Below, in pieces: positions 8,918 to 17,211 of a stretch of 64,000 bases of DNA (position 1 is the first letter of the stretch; each line of letters starts with the position of its first letter). A program made the translations under genes and the position numbers. The notes beneath the pieces were generated by a model. The model ran no database searches. It worked only from the letters and a program-made list of their open reading frames with translations, and had not been told where the DNA came from. The DNA comes from Peptacetobacter hominis (GTDB lineage: Bacteria > Bacillota > Clostridia > Peptostreptococcales > Peptostreptococcaceae): the NCBI RefSeq assembly GCF_006861675.1, contig NZ_SGJB01000011.1:28751-92750 (forward strand). Direction: 5' to 3'.

Positions 8918-9407
8918 CCCTTTCTGATACTATTTTTTCTTTCCATATTTCAATAAGCCTATCCAGTGAAAAAACTGCATTTGCAGGGCTAGTCGAAGGA
9001 AGCTTTTCATCTTCTATTCCTGTATTTTCAAGGCAGTATTTTACATATAGTCTATGAGCCTTATCTCCATTTGTATAGACCTTCTTTATATTGCTGTCGT
9101 TTATTATTTTTTCAATTTCATTTGGAATTACATCCTTTATACTGCTGTCACTCGATCCCTTTATAGTACATGATTTTATTACATCCCATATTGCTATATT
9201 GTTTTCAAGTAACATCCTTCTTTTTTCTTCTATACTCTCTGGAACAGGATAATCTGTTATCGAAGCTATTACCTTCCAGAATCTGTTCTGCTTATGACCG
9301 TAGTAAAAATTCAACTCCCTTGATTTTACAGATGGAAAACTTCCAAGTATAAGTATCTCTGAATTTTTATCGTACACTGGTTCAAAAGTATGCTCTTCTC
9401 TTTTCAT
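8910..9407 (-). CDS. DNA-deoxyinosine (hypoxanthine) glycosylase, UDG superfamily
   Basis: This 165-residue protein belongs to the hypoxanthine-DNA glycosylase branch of the uracil-glycosylase superfamily, which excises deaminated adenine from DNA. Motif 1 reads ILGSFPSVKSRELNFYYGHKQNRFWKVIA and an IWDVIKSCTIKGSSDSSIKDVIPN segment follows; PSTSPAN near residue 140 is the second substrate-loop motif. It heads the operon with the B3/B4 gene and ogt, so two of the three genes repair damaged bases. The ATG at 9407 has AGAGGTG upstream. Confidence 0.88.
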   Translation of the reverse strand: MKREEHTFEPVYDKNSEILILGSFPSVKSRELNFYYGHKQNRFWKVIASITDYPVPESIEEKRRMLLENNIAIWDVIKSCTIKGSSDSSIKDVIPNEIEKIINDSNIKKVYTNGDKAHRLYVKYCLENTGIEDEKLPSTSPANAVFSLDRLIEIWKEKIVSERDV

Positions 9408-9496
9408 ATATACACCTCTGTTTCTGTCACTACATTAATTATACCACCTGATTATGTATTTTCTTTCATATTTATATTATATAACTTACATAAAAA

Positions 9497-9521
9497 TATC
9501 CCACAGTTTTACCGCGGGATA
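9497..9521 (-). terminator. Terminator of the serC-serA operon
   Basis: The hairpin TATCCCGCG ... TGTGGGATA (one mismatch) is followed on the minus strand by TTTTTATG. It lies 27 bases beyond the serA stop and upstream of the glycosylase gene. Confidence 0.75.
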
Positions 9522-9547
9522 CTTTTAGGATGGTTTTGGTGTGTGTT

Positions 9548-10705
9548 TTATAAATAAACCTGCACTCTTATCATTTCGTCGATTTCCTTGAGCTCCTCTA
9601 CTGCTCCATTTAATCCGTCACTGTCAAGGTCAATAAGAGTATAGGCATATTCTCCTCTTGATTTATTTATAAGGTTTGTTATATTGAGTTTTCTCTTTGT
9701 AAGTATGTCAGATATTTTTGATATCATACCTACGACATTTTTATGGAAACATCCTATTCTTATCTTCCCACTTCTCTCCATGTATGCATTCGGCATATTT
9801 ACAGAGTTTATTATATTTCCATTTTCAAGATATTCCATGAGTTCCTTTGCTGCCATAACAGCACATTTTTCTTCTGATTCAAAAGTAGATGCTCCAAGAT
9901 GAGGTATATTATACACCCTGTTGACACCCGCAAGCTTCTTGTTTGGAAAATCTGTAACATAACTTCCGACTTTTCCACCGACATTTTCTATTATTGCATC
10001 GTCGTCTACAAGTCCACCTCTTGCAAAATTGAGTATATGAACTCCATCTTTCATCTGTGATATCGTATCGTTATTTATTATATGCTTTGTATTTTCGTTT
10101 AGTGGAAGGTGAAGAGTTATATAGTCGCTGTTTTTCAGAAGTTCATTTATATCTGTAGCTCTTTTTATATTTCTTGAAAGATTCCATGCTGCATCCACTG
10201 ATATAAATGGATCGTATCCATATACGTTCATTCCAAATTCAAGTGCAAGGTTTGCAACCTTTATTCCTATAGCTCCAAGCCCTATTACACCTATATTTCT
10301 TCCTTCTAGCTCATGACCTTTGAATTTCTTCTTTTCTCTTTCGACAACTTCTTCTATATCGTCTCTTCCATCAAGTGTAGATGTCCATTTAAGTGCTTCA
10401 TATAGTGGTCTTGCACTCATCAGAAGTCCGACCATTACAAGCTCTTTTACTGCATTTGCATTTGCACCTGGAGTGTTAAATACAGCTATTCCTTTTTCAG
10501 TGCATTTTTCTATTGGAATATTATTTGTACCCGCTCCAGCCCTTGCAATTGCCTTTAGATTGTCTTCTAGAACCATACTGTGAAGATTTGAACTTCTAAC
10601 AAGTATCGCATCTTCCTCTGTTTCATCCTCAACTATATTATATTTTTCACTGAACTGTTTTATTCCGTTCTTTGCTATACTGTTATAAAGTCTTATATTA
10701 TACAT
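9548..10705 (-). CDS. serA: D-3-phosphoglycerate dehydrogenase with ACT domain
   Basis: This 385-residue enzyme oxidises 3-phosphoglycerate to 3-phosphohydroxypyruvate, the first step of serine synthesis. The NAD-binding glycine motif VIGLGAIG is at about residues 140-147. The catalytic arginine lies in FARGGLVDD and the His in YNIPHLGASTFESEEKCA. A C-terminal ACT-like domain (GCFHKNVVGMISKISDILTKRKLNI) probably gives serine feedback. It overlaps the end of serC by 8 bases. The short 385-residue form lacks the large intervening domain of long SerA proteins. Confidence 0.93.
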   Translation of the reverse strand: MYNIRLYNSIAKNGIKQFSEKYNIVEDETEEDAILVRSSNLHSMVLEDNLKAIARAGAGTNNIPIEKCTEKGIAVFNTPGANANAVKELVMVGLLMSARPLYEALKWTSTLDGRDDIEEVVEREKKKFKGHELEGRNIGVIGLGAIGIKVANLALEFGMNVYGYDPFISVDAAWNLSRNIKRATDINELLKNSDYITLHLPLNENTKHIINNDTISQMKDGVHILNFARGGLVDDDAIIENVGGKVGSYVTDFPNKKLAGVNRVYNIPHLGASTFESEEKCAVMAAKELMEYLENGNIINSVNMPNAYMERSGKIRIGCFHKNVVGMISKISDILTKRKLNITNLINKSRGEYAYTLIDLDSDGLNGAVEELKEIDEMIRVQVYL

Positions 10706-11798
10706 TGCCTAATACCCCTTTCTCAAATTCCTTCATACATTCAACAAGTTTTTCAACCGCTTCATACGGCATGGCATTGTATATGGAAGCCCTCATCCCT
10801 CCTACAGAACGGTGTCCTTTTATATTTACAAATCCTTTTTTCTTTGCAAAATCTATAAACTCGGCGTCAAGATTCTTATCTCCTGTAACAAATGGAACAT
10901 TCATAAGTGATCTGTCCTCTTTTGCTGCTGTTCCTTTGAATACCTTTGAGTTATCCAGATAATCGTATAGAAGATCTGCTTTTTTTCTGTTTATCTCGCC
11001 AAGTTTTTCAAGTGTTCCAAATTCTTTTTCTATCCATTCAAGTACAAGTCCCATTACATATATAGAAAATGTCGGCGGTGTATTGTACATAGATTCCTTG
11101 TCTGCATGGACATAATAACTCAGCATTGCAGGTATTCTATCGTCTTTTTTGATAAGGTCTTCTCTTATTATTACAACTGTAAGTCCTGCAATTCCCATAT
11201 TTTTCTGTGCCCCTGCAAATATAAGAGCATAATCTGAAACATTTACCGGTTCACTCAGTATACAAGAAGATAAATCCGCAACCAGTTTTACTCCCTTTGT
11301 ATCCGGAAGTTTTTTGTATTTTGTTCCGTATATTGTATTATTTTCACATATATACAGATAGTCTATTCCTTCAGGTATATCGAAATCCTTTGGTATATAG
11401 CTGAAATTATCCTCCTCACTTGATGCTGCTATTACACATGTTTCATGTCCATAAATCCACTCAAGCCTTTTCAGTTCTGCTGCAGCTTTTTTACTCCAAG
11501 CTCCAGTATTTACAACAGCAGCTTTTTTATTCTCTCCAAAGAGGTTTACAGGTATCATTGTAAACTGAAGAGATCCTCCCCCCTGAAGAAATAATACCTT
11601 GTAGTTATCAGGTATATTCATAAGCTTTCTAAGTCTTTTTTCTGTTTTCTCGATGATTCCTTTGAATTCCTGCGAGCGATGACTCATCTCCATTACTGAC
11701 TGCCCGCATTTTTCGTAATCCATCATCTGGTCTTTAATTTTTTCCAATACATACTCAGGTAGCTGAGATGGTCCTGCACTAAAGTTTAAAACTCGCAT
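10698..11798 (-). CDS. serC: Phosphoserine aminotransferase
   Basis: This PLP enzyme converts 3-phosphohydroxypyruvate and glutamate to phosphoserine. It begins MRVLNFSAGPSQLPEYVLEK, the classic SerC N-terminus. The PLP-lysine region reads LIFAGAQKNMGIAGLTVVI and the substrate-binding C-terminus contains IKGHRSVGGMRASIYNAMP. I choose the ATG at 11798, giving 366 residues, because AAAGGATG lies upstream and homologues begin there; an in-frame ATG at 11882 would add 28 non-homologous residues. It is cotranscribed with serA. A phosphoserine phosphatase is not adjacent. Confidence 0.93.
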   Translation of the reverse strand: MRVLNFSAGPSQLPEYVLEKIKDQMMDYEKCGQSVMEMSHRSQEFKGIIEKTEKRLRKLMNIPDNYKVLFLQGGGSLQFTMIPVNLFGENKKAAVVNTGAWSKKAAAELKRLEWIYGHETCVIAASSEEDNFSYIPKDFDIPEGIDYLYICENNTIYGTKYKKLPDTKGVKLVADLSSCILSEPVNVSDYALIFAGAQKNMGIAGLTVVIIREDLIKKDDRIPAMLSYYVHADKESMYNTPPTFSIYVMGLVLEWIEKEFGTLEKLGEINRKKADLLYDYLDNSKVFKGTAAKEDRSLMNVPFVTGDKNLDAEFIDFAKKKGFVNIKGHRSVGGMRASIYNAMPYEAVEKLVECMKEFEKGVLGNV

Positions 11799-12050
11799 AT
11801 TCAAATCATCCTTTCTTAAATATTTACCGACTATCTTATCACAGAGAATTTTCTTTTGCAATATACAAATTTTTAAATTCATTTTTCTCAGTTTTTTGAA
11901 TTCAGATATATTGGTATATTAGTAAATATTATTATTACTATACCTTTATTGAATATTTATTTTTGCATGTTATATCTATTTTTATGTTTATTATTTATTT
12001 TTTTGTATACACAATTTTCTGTACAATTCCTATAATTTTCAAAATAATGC

Positions 12051-12079
12051 TTGATTGTATATTTTCTCTGTTATATAAT
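12051..12079 (+). promoter_or_regulatory. Sigma-A-type promoter of the HisJ-like gene
   Basis: TTGATT at 12051-12056 and TATAAT at 12074-12079 are separated by 17 bases. The gene start is 34 bases further on. Confidence 0.7.
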
Positions 12080-12112
12080 CTTGATTAAAACTTTTATACA
12101 GGAGGTAGCCGT

Positions 12113-12892
12113 ATGATAGATGCTCATATACACATCGAAAAAAGTCCATATACAATAGATTGGATAAATGAATACGTCAGGTATGCACAGGAGAGAGGTC
12201 TTTCGGAAATAAATCTGCTTGAACATACACACAGATTTACGGAATGGATGCCTCTTTATGAAGCTTCGAGAAAAAAGGATCCTCTTGCTGCAAAGTGGGT
12301 AGATGATCATATAACAATCCCTATACAGGATTATTACGACTTTATACAGAAGGCCAGAGAATATAATTTTCCAATAAAGGTTAATTTCGGTCTTGAAGTA
12401 TGCTATTTTCCAGATAAGAATGAATTTATAAAAGATATGCTCAATGAATTTGATTTCGATTTTGTAGTCGGAAGTGTTCATTATGCATTTGATGTTCCAT
12501 ATGATATAAAAGGATTGTCTGAAAAAATTCTATGGGATAAATATCCCGTAGATGATATATATGAGGATTATTTTGATAGATGCATGAAATGTGTAGAGTC
12601 AGGTCTTTTCTGCCAGCTTGGCCATCCTGATACAATCAAGATGTTTGACAGTTACAAACCTTCTATAGACACAGCACCTCTATACGAAAAACTTGCTGAC
12701 TCTCTGCACAGAAACAATGTAATGGCTGAAAACAATGTTGGATGCTATTATAGGTATGGTCATCCGGATATGGGGCTTTCTGATGATGTTTTTAATATTT
12801 TCAGGGATAAGGGAGTTAAAATAATCACTGCTTCTGATGCTCATAAACCGGAACATGTAGGAATGTATATAAAAGAAATAACAAATAAATAA
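12113..12892 (+). CDS. hisJ: Histidinol-phosphatase-like PHP protein (HisJ/HisK family)
   Basis: This 259-residue PHP-domain protein matches the Gram-positive histidinol-phosphate phosphatase family, which performs the penultimate step of histidine synthesis. Metal-binding motifs are IDAHIHIEKSPYT, NLLEHTHRF, FGLEVCYFPD, VGSVHYAFD, GHPDTIKMFD and ASDAHKPEHVG. The ribosome site is AGGAGGTAG. No other his genes are visible, and the PHP family includes other phosphatases, so the symbol is provisional. It is monocistronic, with its own promoter and terminator. Confidence 0.8.
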   Translation: MIDAHIHIEKSPYTIDWINEYVRYAQERGLSEINLLEHTHRFTEWMPLYEASRKKDPLAAKWVDDHITIPIQDYYDFIQKAREYNFPIKVNFGLEVCYFPDKNEFIKDMLNEFDFDFVVGSVHYAFDVPYDIKGLSEKILWDKYPVDDIYEDYFDRCMKCVESGLFCQLGHPDTIKMFDSYKPSIDTAPLYEKLADSLHRNNVMAENNVGCYYRYGHPDMGLSDDVFNIFRDKGVKIITASDAHKPEHVGMYIKEITNK

Positions 12893-12904
12893 TTACCCAA
12901 AAAT

Positions 12905-12943
12905 AAAAATCAGCGTTTATATTTCATATTTACGCTGATTTTT
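12905..12943 (+). terminator. Terminator after the HisJ-like gene
   Basis: The stem AAAAATCAGCGT / ACGCTGATTTTT encloses a 14-base loop and ends in a T run, 12 bases after the stop codon. Confidence 0.9.
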
Positions 12944-13009
12944 ATTTAACTATCTTTTGTAATATTTTTATATTATGGTCATTAATATATACATAAATAC
13001 ATTAATTTT

Positions 13010-13990
13010 ATCATTAGTAATGAATATATTTTTTCTACAGAATCATTAACTTGTAAATTTCTTAATATCTCATGTAATGATTTTCCTAACTGTTTAGTAT
13101 TACATGGTATATTATGTCCTTTAAATAATACTTCTTTTTTTAATCTATTCTATAGGGACATATATTACCATTCCAAATTTTTTGTATATTCATAAAATCC
13201 TCTTGTTACAATAACACCTATAATTTCTTTAAAAGTTCCAATATATTTATCACCCGAAACCCTTCCACCAGATACTTTTATACTAGAATCTGATTTCATT
13301 CTTTAACAAAAAATTAAAATATCTCCCTTTTTTATCTGCATAAACTTAGATAGTCCTCTAATTCTTCTCCTATTCTTCTCTAGTGATCCATATCTCATTA
13401 TCCAATACTATATCAAAATTACTTTTAGTTGTAATATAAAATAAATATATTTGATATTCATTAGATTTCTTTACTGATTTATCAATTCCTTGAGGATTTT
13501 CTAGAGATAATTTCTCTGAATTTTGCTTAAATCATCCTACTTAAACCCTCTTTTTTTACTTCTATTTGTTCAACAAGAAATCCTAAATTTTGCTTATATA
13601 CAACTAAAAATCCTTCATTATTTCTTAATTCCTTTATATCATGTCTATATTTATCAAAGTTTTTTGTAAGCCACTCTATTTCTATTGGCACTACTCTTCC
13701 ATTACTTAAGAATTTTGACTAGTATCCGTATATCCACCAAATCTAGGATTTCTTTTTTCTGAATCTATCTCAGTTCTATCCTTTAATTTATATGTTACAT
13801 CTATCTTTCCAATATTTAATTAATATTATTTCATTAACTATTTTTCGATTTTTATTCATTTGATATTAATCTATTTAGCTTGCTTCCTATAATTTTATCT
13901 TTAAAATCTTTATCAGATTTAATCCCATCTTTCTAAGTATTATAAAATAGTCTATCACTTGAATGATTTTTAATTGATATGTGATATCAT
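13010..13990 (-). pseudogene. Heavily decayed gene of about 330 codons, possibly restriction-nuclease-like
   Basis: No intact ORF is present, but conceptual translation of the minus strand, moving between frames, gives protein-like segments in order: KDRTEIDSEKRNPRFGGYTD, then VVPIEIEWLTKNFDKYRHD, LRNNEGFLVVYKQNLGFLVE, LDNEIWITREE, SSIKVSGGRVSGDKYIGTFK and FKGHNIPCNTKQLGKSLHEI. At least five frameshifts or stops interrupt them. The EIEW and GFLVVYK pattern resembles a nuclease core, but I do not recognise the family. It begins next to hflX at the edge of the resistance island. It is a remnant, not an active gene. Confidence 0.55.
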
Positions 13991-13997
13991 CTTTCAT

Positions 13998-15251
13998 TTA
14001 ATCATTGTTTATTATATATGGTTGGTATTTAACATAATCTTCTTTACTACATTCTATACTAAATAAAGTTCCTTCATTAGTATATTCAATTTCTAGAACA
14101 GTCGAACTATTCATTATATAAGATATCATTTTCCCATCTTCATAAGGAACCATCACCTTACATTTTATATAATCTATAAATATATTTTTACATATAGAGT
14201 TCAATAATTTTTCTATACCTATATGTTTTTTAGCTGAAACCATTATCCCTTCTATATTGAATGTATCTAATTCCACTAAATCAACTTTATTATATACATA
14301 AATCACAGGAATATTATCCGCCCCTATTTGATTTAATGTTTCATTTGTTACATTTATATGATTTTCATAATTAGGATTAGATATATCAATCACATGAAGT
14401 AATAAGTCCGCATCACAAACTTCTTCTAGAGTAGACCTAAAAGCTTTTACTAAACTATGAGGTAAATCCCCAACAAATCCCACTGTATCTGATAATAAAA
14501 AAGATTTATTATTATCTAATTTTATATTTCTAACATAAGTTTCTAAAGTTGCAAATAGCATATTTTTTTCAAATACTTTTTTATCTTCATCATTTATAAA
14601 CTTCTCTACTAAAGCATTCATAACAGATGACTTACCAGCATTTGTATATCCTACTAAAGCTACATTAGGAATATTAGATTTTTTCCTTTTACTTTTTTGT
14701 ACTTCTCTTTGATTTTTTAATACTTCAAGCTCTTTATTTAAATTAGCAATTTTATCTTCTATTCTTCTACGGTCTAATTCTAATTTTGTTTCTCCTGCGC
14801 CTCTGTTTTTAGTCCCTACTCCACCACTTTGACGACCTAAATCTTCATTTGAACCAACTAATCTTGGTAATTCATATTGGAGCTTCGCAACCTCTACTTG
14901 TAATTTAGATTCTCTTGTTTTTGCTCTATTTGCAAAGATATCTAATATTAACGCAGTTCTATCTATGACATTACAATTTATTTCTTCTTCAATATTTTTA
15001 ACTTGTGACGCTGATAATTCATTATTAAATATAACTATATCTGCATTGTTTTCTTCTACTAAATTTTTTAATTCATCTATCTTCCCACTACCCATATAAA
15101 AAGTAGAGTTAACTTTCTTTGAATTCTGCTTAATTTGACCAACAGTTTCTATTTTGCAAGCTAAGCATAAATTTTTTAATTCTTCCATAGATTCATCAAA
15201 ATTATTTTTATTATTTATATTAATTCCTACAATTATTCCTTTTTTTATCAT
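13998..15251 (-). CDS. hflX: Ribosome-splitting GTPase HflX (possible HflXr antibiotic-resistance type)
   Basis: This GTPase has the HflX N-terminal domain, the HflX signature RQSGGVGTKNRGAGETKLELDRR, then G1 ALVGYTNAGKSS, G3 DTVGFVGDLPH, and G4 YNKVDL. HflX splits stalled 70S ribosomes; a Listeria homologue, HflXr, gives macrolide-lincosamide resistance. The link to drugs here rests on context: it lies downstream of erm and behind a copy of the same leader-peptide attenuator. I prefer the ATG at 15251 (AGGAG 9 bases upstream) over that at 15257, which is only 3 bases from AGGAG. At about 418 residues it is full length. Its codon use is more A/T-rich than the flanking housekeeping genes. Confidence 0.9.
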   Translation of the reverse strand: MIKKGIIVGININNKNNFDESMEELKNLCLACKIETVGQIKQNSKKVNSTFYMGSGKIDELKNLVEENNADIVIFNNELSASQVKNIEEEINCNVIDRTALILDIFANRAKTRESKLQVEVAKLQYELPRLVGSNEDLGRQSGGVGTKNRGAGETKLELDRRRIEDKIANLNKELEVLKNQREVQKSKRKKSNIPNVALVGYTNAGKSSVMNALVEKFINDEDKKVFEKNMLFATLETYVRNIKLDNNKSFLLSDTVGFVGDLPHSLVKAFRSTLEEVCDADLLLHVIDISNPNYENHINVTNETLNQIGADNIPVIYVYNKVDLVELDTFNIEGIMVSAKKHIGIEKLLNSICKNIFIDYIKCKVMVPYEDGKMISYIMNSSTVLEIEYTNEGTLFSIECSKEDYVKYQPYIINND

Positions 15252-15297
15252 CTTCATAATCTCCTGTAATTTTATATTTAAATATTAACTTTAAATA

Positions 15298-15348
15298 TCA
15301 CGGGATTATGACTCTTTATTAAATTAAGATAATAGCCACAACCCGTGA
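15298..15348 (-). promoter_or_regulatory. Attenuator hairpin between leader peptide 3 and hflX
   Basis: The segments AACCCGTGA (15340-15348) and TCACGGGATT (15298-15307) pair to form a stem with one bulge. A competing upstream hairpin (GATAA ... TTATC with CAC/GTG inside, 15328-15354) overlaps the end of the leader ORF. The same two alternatives exist before erm. A ribosome stalled on the leader could shift the balance. The downstream U-run is weak, so translational or transcriptional control cannot be decided. Confidence 0.65.
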
Positions 15349-15349
15349 C

Positions 15350-15394
15350 TTATCCTCTTAATCTTATTGACGCTATTCCACCATTCATAATCAT
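15350..15394 (-). CDS. Leader peptide MIMNGGIASIRLRG (hflX attenuator)
   Basis: This 14-codon ORF has AGGAGG 7 bases before its ATG. The peptide ends IRLRG; Arg-Leu-Arg is the arrest motif known from macrolide-dependent leader peptides of the ErmD class (for example MTHSMRLR). It is nearly identical to the peptide before erm, differing by I10M and G14R. The start lies 136 bases upstream of hflX. Induction by macrolides or related drugs is inferred. Confidence 0.8.
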   Translation of the reverse strand: MIMNGGIASIRLRG

Positions 15395-15425
15395 TTTAAC
15401 ACCTCCTAATTTAAATCTACTATTA

Positions 15426-16196
15426 CTAATCTATCTTTTGTTTATATCTAAATAACTGTATCCAATCATTATAAGAAACTTCACTAATATTATTAAGATT
15501 TATACCTAGGTATTTAATTACTGCATGAATTTGATTTTTTGTAAATACATCTCTTAAGTTATTAATAGACTTAGATATAAAACTTGTATATTCATTCCAT
15601 TCATCTTTAGATATATCATATTTATATTTTCTTTTAAAATATACTAAGACGCAATCTACACTAGGCATTGGATGGAAGTCTTCTCTTTTAAAATAGTGTA
15701 CTATCTTAATATCAAATTTAGTTTTTAAAAGTAATGATAATTTATTCTCTCTAGGTATTCCCATGAATCTTTTAGCTGCACCTTTCTCCATAACTAACCA
15801 CATCTCAGTTGGTGGGTTTAACTCTTCTAAAAATCTCTTAATGATCTTTGTTGTTATATAAAAAGGAATATTAGAGAATACCTTATATTCTCTTTTTTTA
15901 GGTAATTTACAATTTAAAAAATCTTTATTAATAAGAGTAACATTATTTTTGCTTTTAAATTTATTTACTAAATTTTCATATAAATTTCTATCTAATTCTA
16001 TAGCTGTAACCCAATAACTTTTTTCACATAAAACTTCTGTTATATGACCTTTTCCTGGTCCAATTTCAATAATAAAATCATTTTTGGATATATTTGTTTT
16101 TTTTATTAATTTATATATAGTATTTTTACTAGTAATAAAATTTTGCGATACACTAATATCAACTTTTCCTCTATAATTATTACTTTTAGCTTTCAT
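15426..16196 (-). CDS. erm: 23S rRNA (adenine-N6)-dimethyltransferase, Erm family
   Basis: This 256-residue enzyme dimethylates A2058 of 23S rRNA, blocking macrolide, lincosamide and streptogramin B binding. The SAM motif reads IIEIGPGKGHITEVL, followed by TAIELDRNLY and the catalytic NIPFYITTKIIKRFL. The tail VFTKNQIHAVIKYLG is typical of Erm rather than of KsgA. From memory it most resembles clostridial Erm(Q). AAGGAG lies 7 bases upstream of the ATG. The gene sits between two copies of a leader attenuator. Low G+C and neighbouring gene remnants suggest acquisition by transfer. Confidence 0.93.
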   Translation of the reverse strand: MKAKSNNYRGKVDISVSQNFITSKNTIYKLIKKTNISKNDFIIEIGPGKGHITEVLCEKSYWVTAIELDRNLYENLVNKFKSKNNVTLINKDFLNCKLPKKREYKVFSNIPFYITTKIIKRFLEELNPPTEMWLVMEKGAAKRFMGIPRENKLSLLLKTKFDIKIVHYFKREDFHPMPSVDCVLVYFKRKYKYDISKDEWNEYTSFISKSINNLRDVFTKNQIHAVIKYLGINLNNISEVSYNDWIQLFRYKQKID

Positions 16197-16235
16197 TCAT
16201 AATCTCCTTAATTCACTATTTTTACTCTTTAAATA

Positions 16236-16295
16236 GCACGGAGTTATGACATTATATTAAATTTGTTTAACGATAGCCACAACTCGTGCGCTATC
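16236..16295 (-). promoter_or_regulatory. Attenuator hairpins between leader peptide 2 and erm
   Basis: Two competing structures are visible. A proximal stem-loop, GATAGCgCAC ... GTGgCTATC (16272-16295), overlaps the leader stop codon. A distal stem pairs GCACGAGTT (16281-16289) with AACTCCGTGC (16236-16245). The central strand is shared, so only one can form. This is the layout of Erm attenuators. The erm ribosome site (16202-16208) is not in either stem, so the exact mechanism is open. Confidence 0.65.
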
Positions 16296-16335
16296 TTCTT
16301 AATCTCATTGACGCTATTCCACCATTCATAATCAT
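16291..16335 (-). CDS. Leader peptide MIMNGGIASMRLRR (erm attenuator)
   Basis: This 14-codon ORF has AGGAGG 7 bases before its ATG and ends 94 bases before erm. The MRLR sequence equals that of the known ErmD/ErmK leader peptides, where a macrolide-bound ribosome stalls at Arg-Leu-Arg. It is preceded by A/T-rich DNA containing a decayed copy of the downstream hairpin half (16470-16496). Confidence 0.82.
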   Translation of the reverse strand: MIMNGGIASMRLRR

Positions 16336-16469
16336 TTTATTTCCTCCTATTTTTCATATAATAAGCTTTAAATATTTGTTTATAATTTTTGCATCTTTAT
16401 TAAGTAGTTATTTTCAACTGAAGATATTTTTAAATTATTTCATTATTATTTCTATCCTAACTATTAATA

Positions 16470-16496
16470 TTAAATAGCGTAGAACTATAACATTAT
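16470..16496 (-). repeat. Decayed third copy of the attenuator 3' half
   Basis: The plus-strand segment TAAATAGCGTAGAACTATAA followed by CATTATA aligns with TAAATAGCACGGAGTTATGA plus CATTATA at 16230-16256, and more loosely with 15294-15312. About 20 of 27 positions agree. No leader ORF remains with it. Confidence 0.45.
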
Positions 16497-16497
16497 A

Positions 16498-16536
16498 AAA
16501 ATCCCCTAGAATATAAATCACTATTCCAGGGGATTT
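16498..16536 (-). terminator. Terminator/attenuator between leader peptide 1 and the erm unit
   Basis: AAATCCCCT / AGGGGATTT form a 9-bp stem around a 21-base loop, followed on the minus strand by TTTTAT. It stands 21 bases after the stop of leader peptide 1. No full-size gene lies upstream on this strand, so it probably works as a premature terminator for the erm-hflX transcript. Confidence 0.75.
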
Positions 16537-16556
16537 GTATATTAAACACATGCTAT

Positions 16557-16628
16557 CTAATTTATAATATACCCAGGAGTAATATATATTTTTTTTAATT
16601 TACTAAGCATTATACATAAATTTTTCAT
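16557..16628 (-). CDS. Leader peptide 1, 23 residues, upstream of the erm attenuator
   Basis: This ORF begins MKNLCIMLSKLKK and ends ITPGYIIN. GAAAGGAG lies 8 bases upstream of the ATG and a good promoter just before that. It is followed closely by an intrinsic terminator and then the erm leader. This arrangement of promoter, short ORF and terminator resembles antibiotic-responsive upstream ORFs that control ribosome-protection genes by attenuation. I do not recognise the peptide, and it lacks the RLR motif, so it may respond to a different drug class. Confidence 0.6.
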   Translation of the reverse strand: MKNLCIMLSKLKKIYITPGYIIN

Positions 16629-16661
16629 AAATACAACTCCTTTCATATTTTTTACATATCA

Positions 16662-16690
16662 ATAATACCATAAACTATATTTGCAGTAAA
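16662..16690 (-). promoter_or_regulatory. Sigma-A-type promoter of the erm-hflX unit
   Basis: On the minus strand TTTACT (16685-16690) and TATTAT (16662-16667) are separated by 17 bases. Transcription would begin about 16655, roughly 27 bases before leader peptide 1. Confidence 0.7.
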
Positions 16691-17205
16691 GCGCTAGATT
16701 TACTTCTATAAAAATCATACTTTATAGACAAAATAAAGAATAATAGCTATACTCCTATTCTTTTACTTCATAAGATATAATAATTCTTCTTATCATAATA
16801 ATATTGATCCAACTTAATTTGCAAATTTTATTTAAATTTTTATTTTTTACTTTTTTAAATGTATTGTAATCACTTTAATATATATACGTATATCATTAAA
16901 TCACCTTTATACTTATATGCAAAGTAATATTATTCTCACTTTCTAACTTTTACTATTTTTCCATCATAAGTTAGTATACATCTATGTCTATTCCTATTTA
17001 GTTATATTCAATTTCCCTATAATTTAGTTGAAAATATAAAATTTATTTTCTTACTAGTTACTCTACTTTTTCATAACTTATTCTTTTGATATGTTTTTAA
17101 GAAAGATTATCCTCATTATTTTTAATACTACTTTATTTTCTGTTTATAATTTAAATTCTTCCTAAGAAATTTTTTATGATTTCTACTGAGAACTTGTATA
17201 ATGGA
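16691..17205. other. Gene-free A/T-rich stretch between the erm unit and the IS element
   Basis: About 510 bases of very A/T-rich DNA. I find no ORF with a ribosome site, no tRNA and no clear terminator. Several short frames look randomised, so it may be decayed coding DNA, but nothing can be recognised. Confidence 0.4.
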
Positions 17206-17211
17206 CATAAA

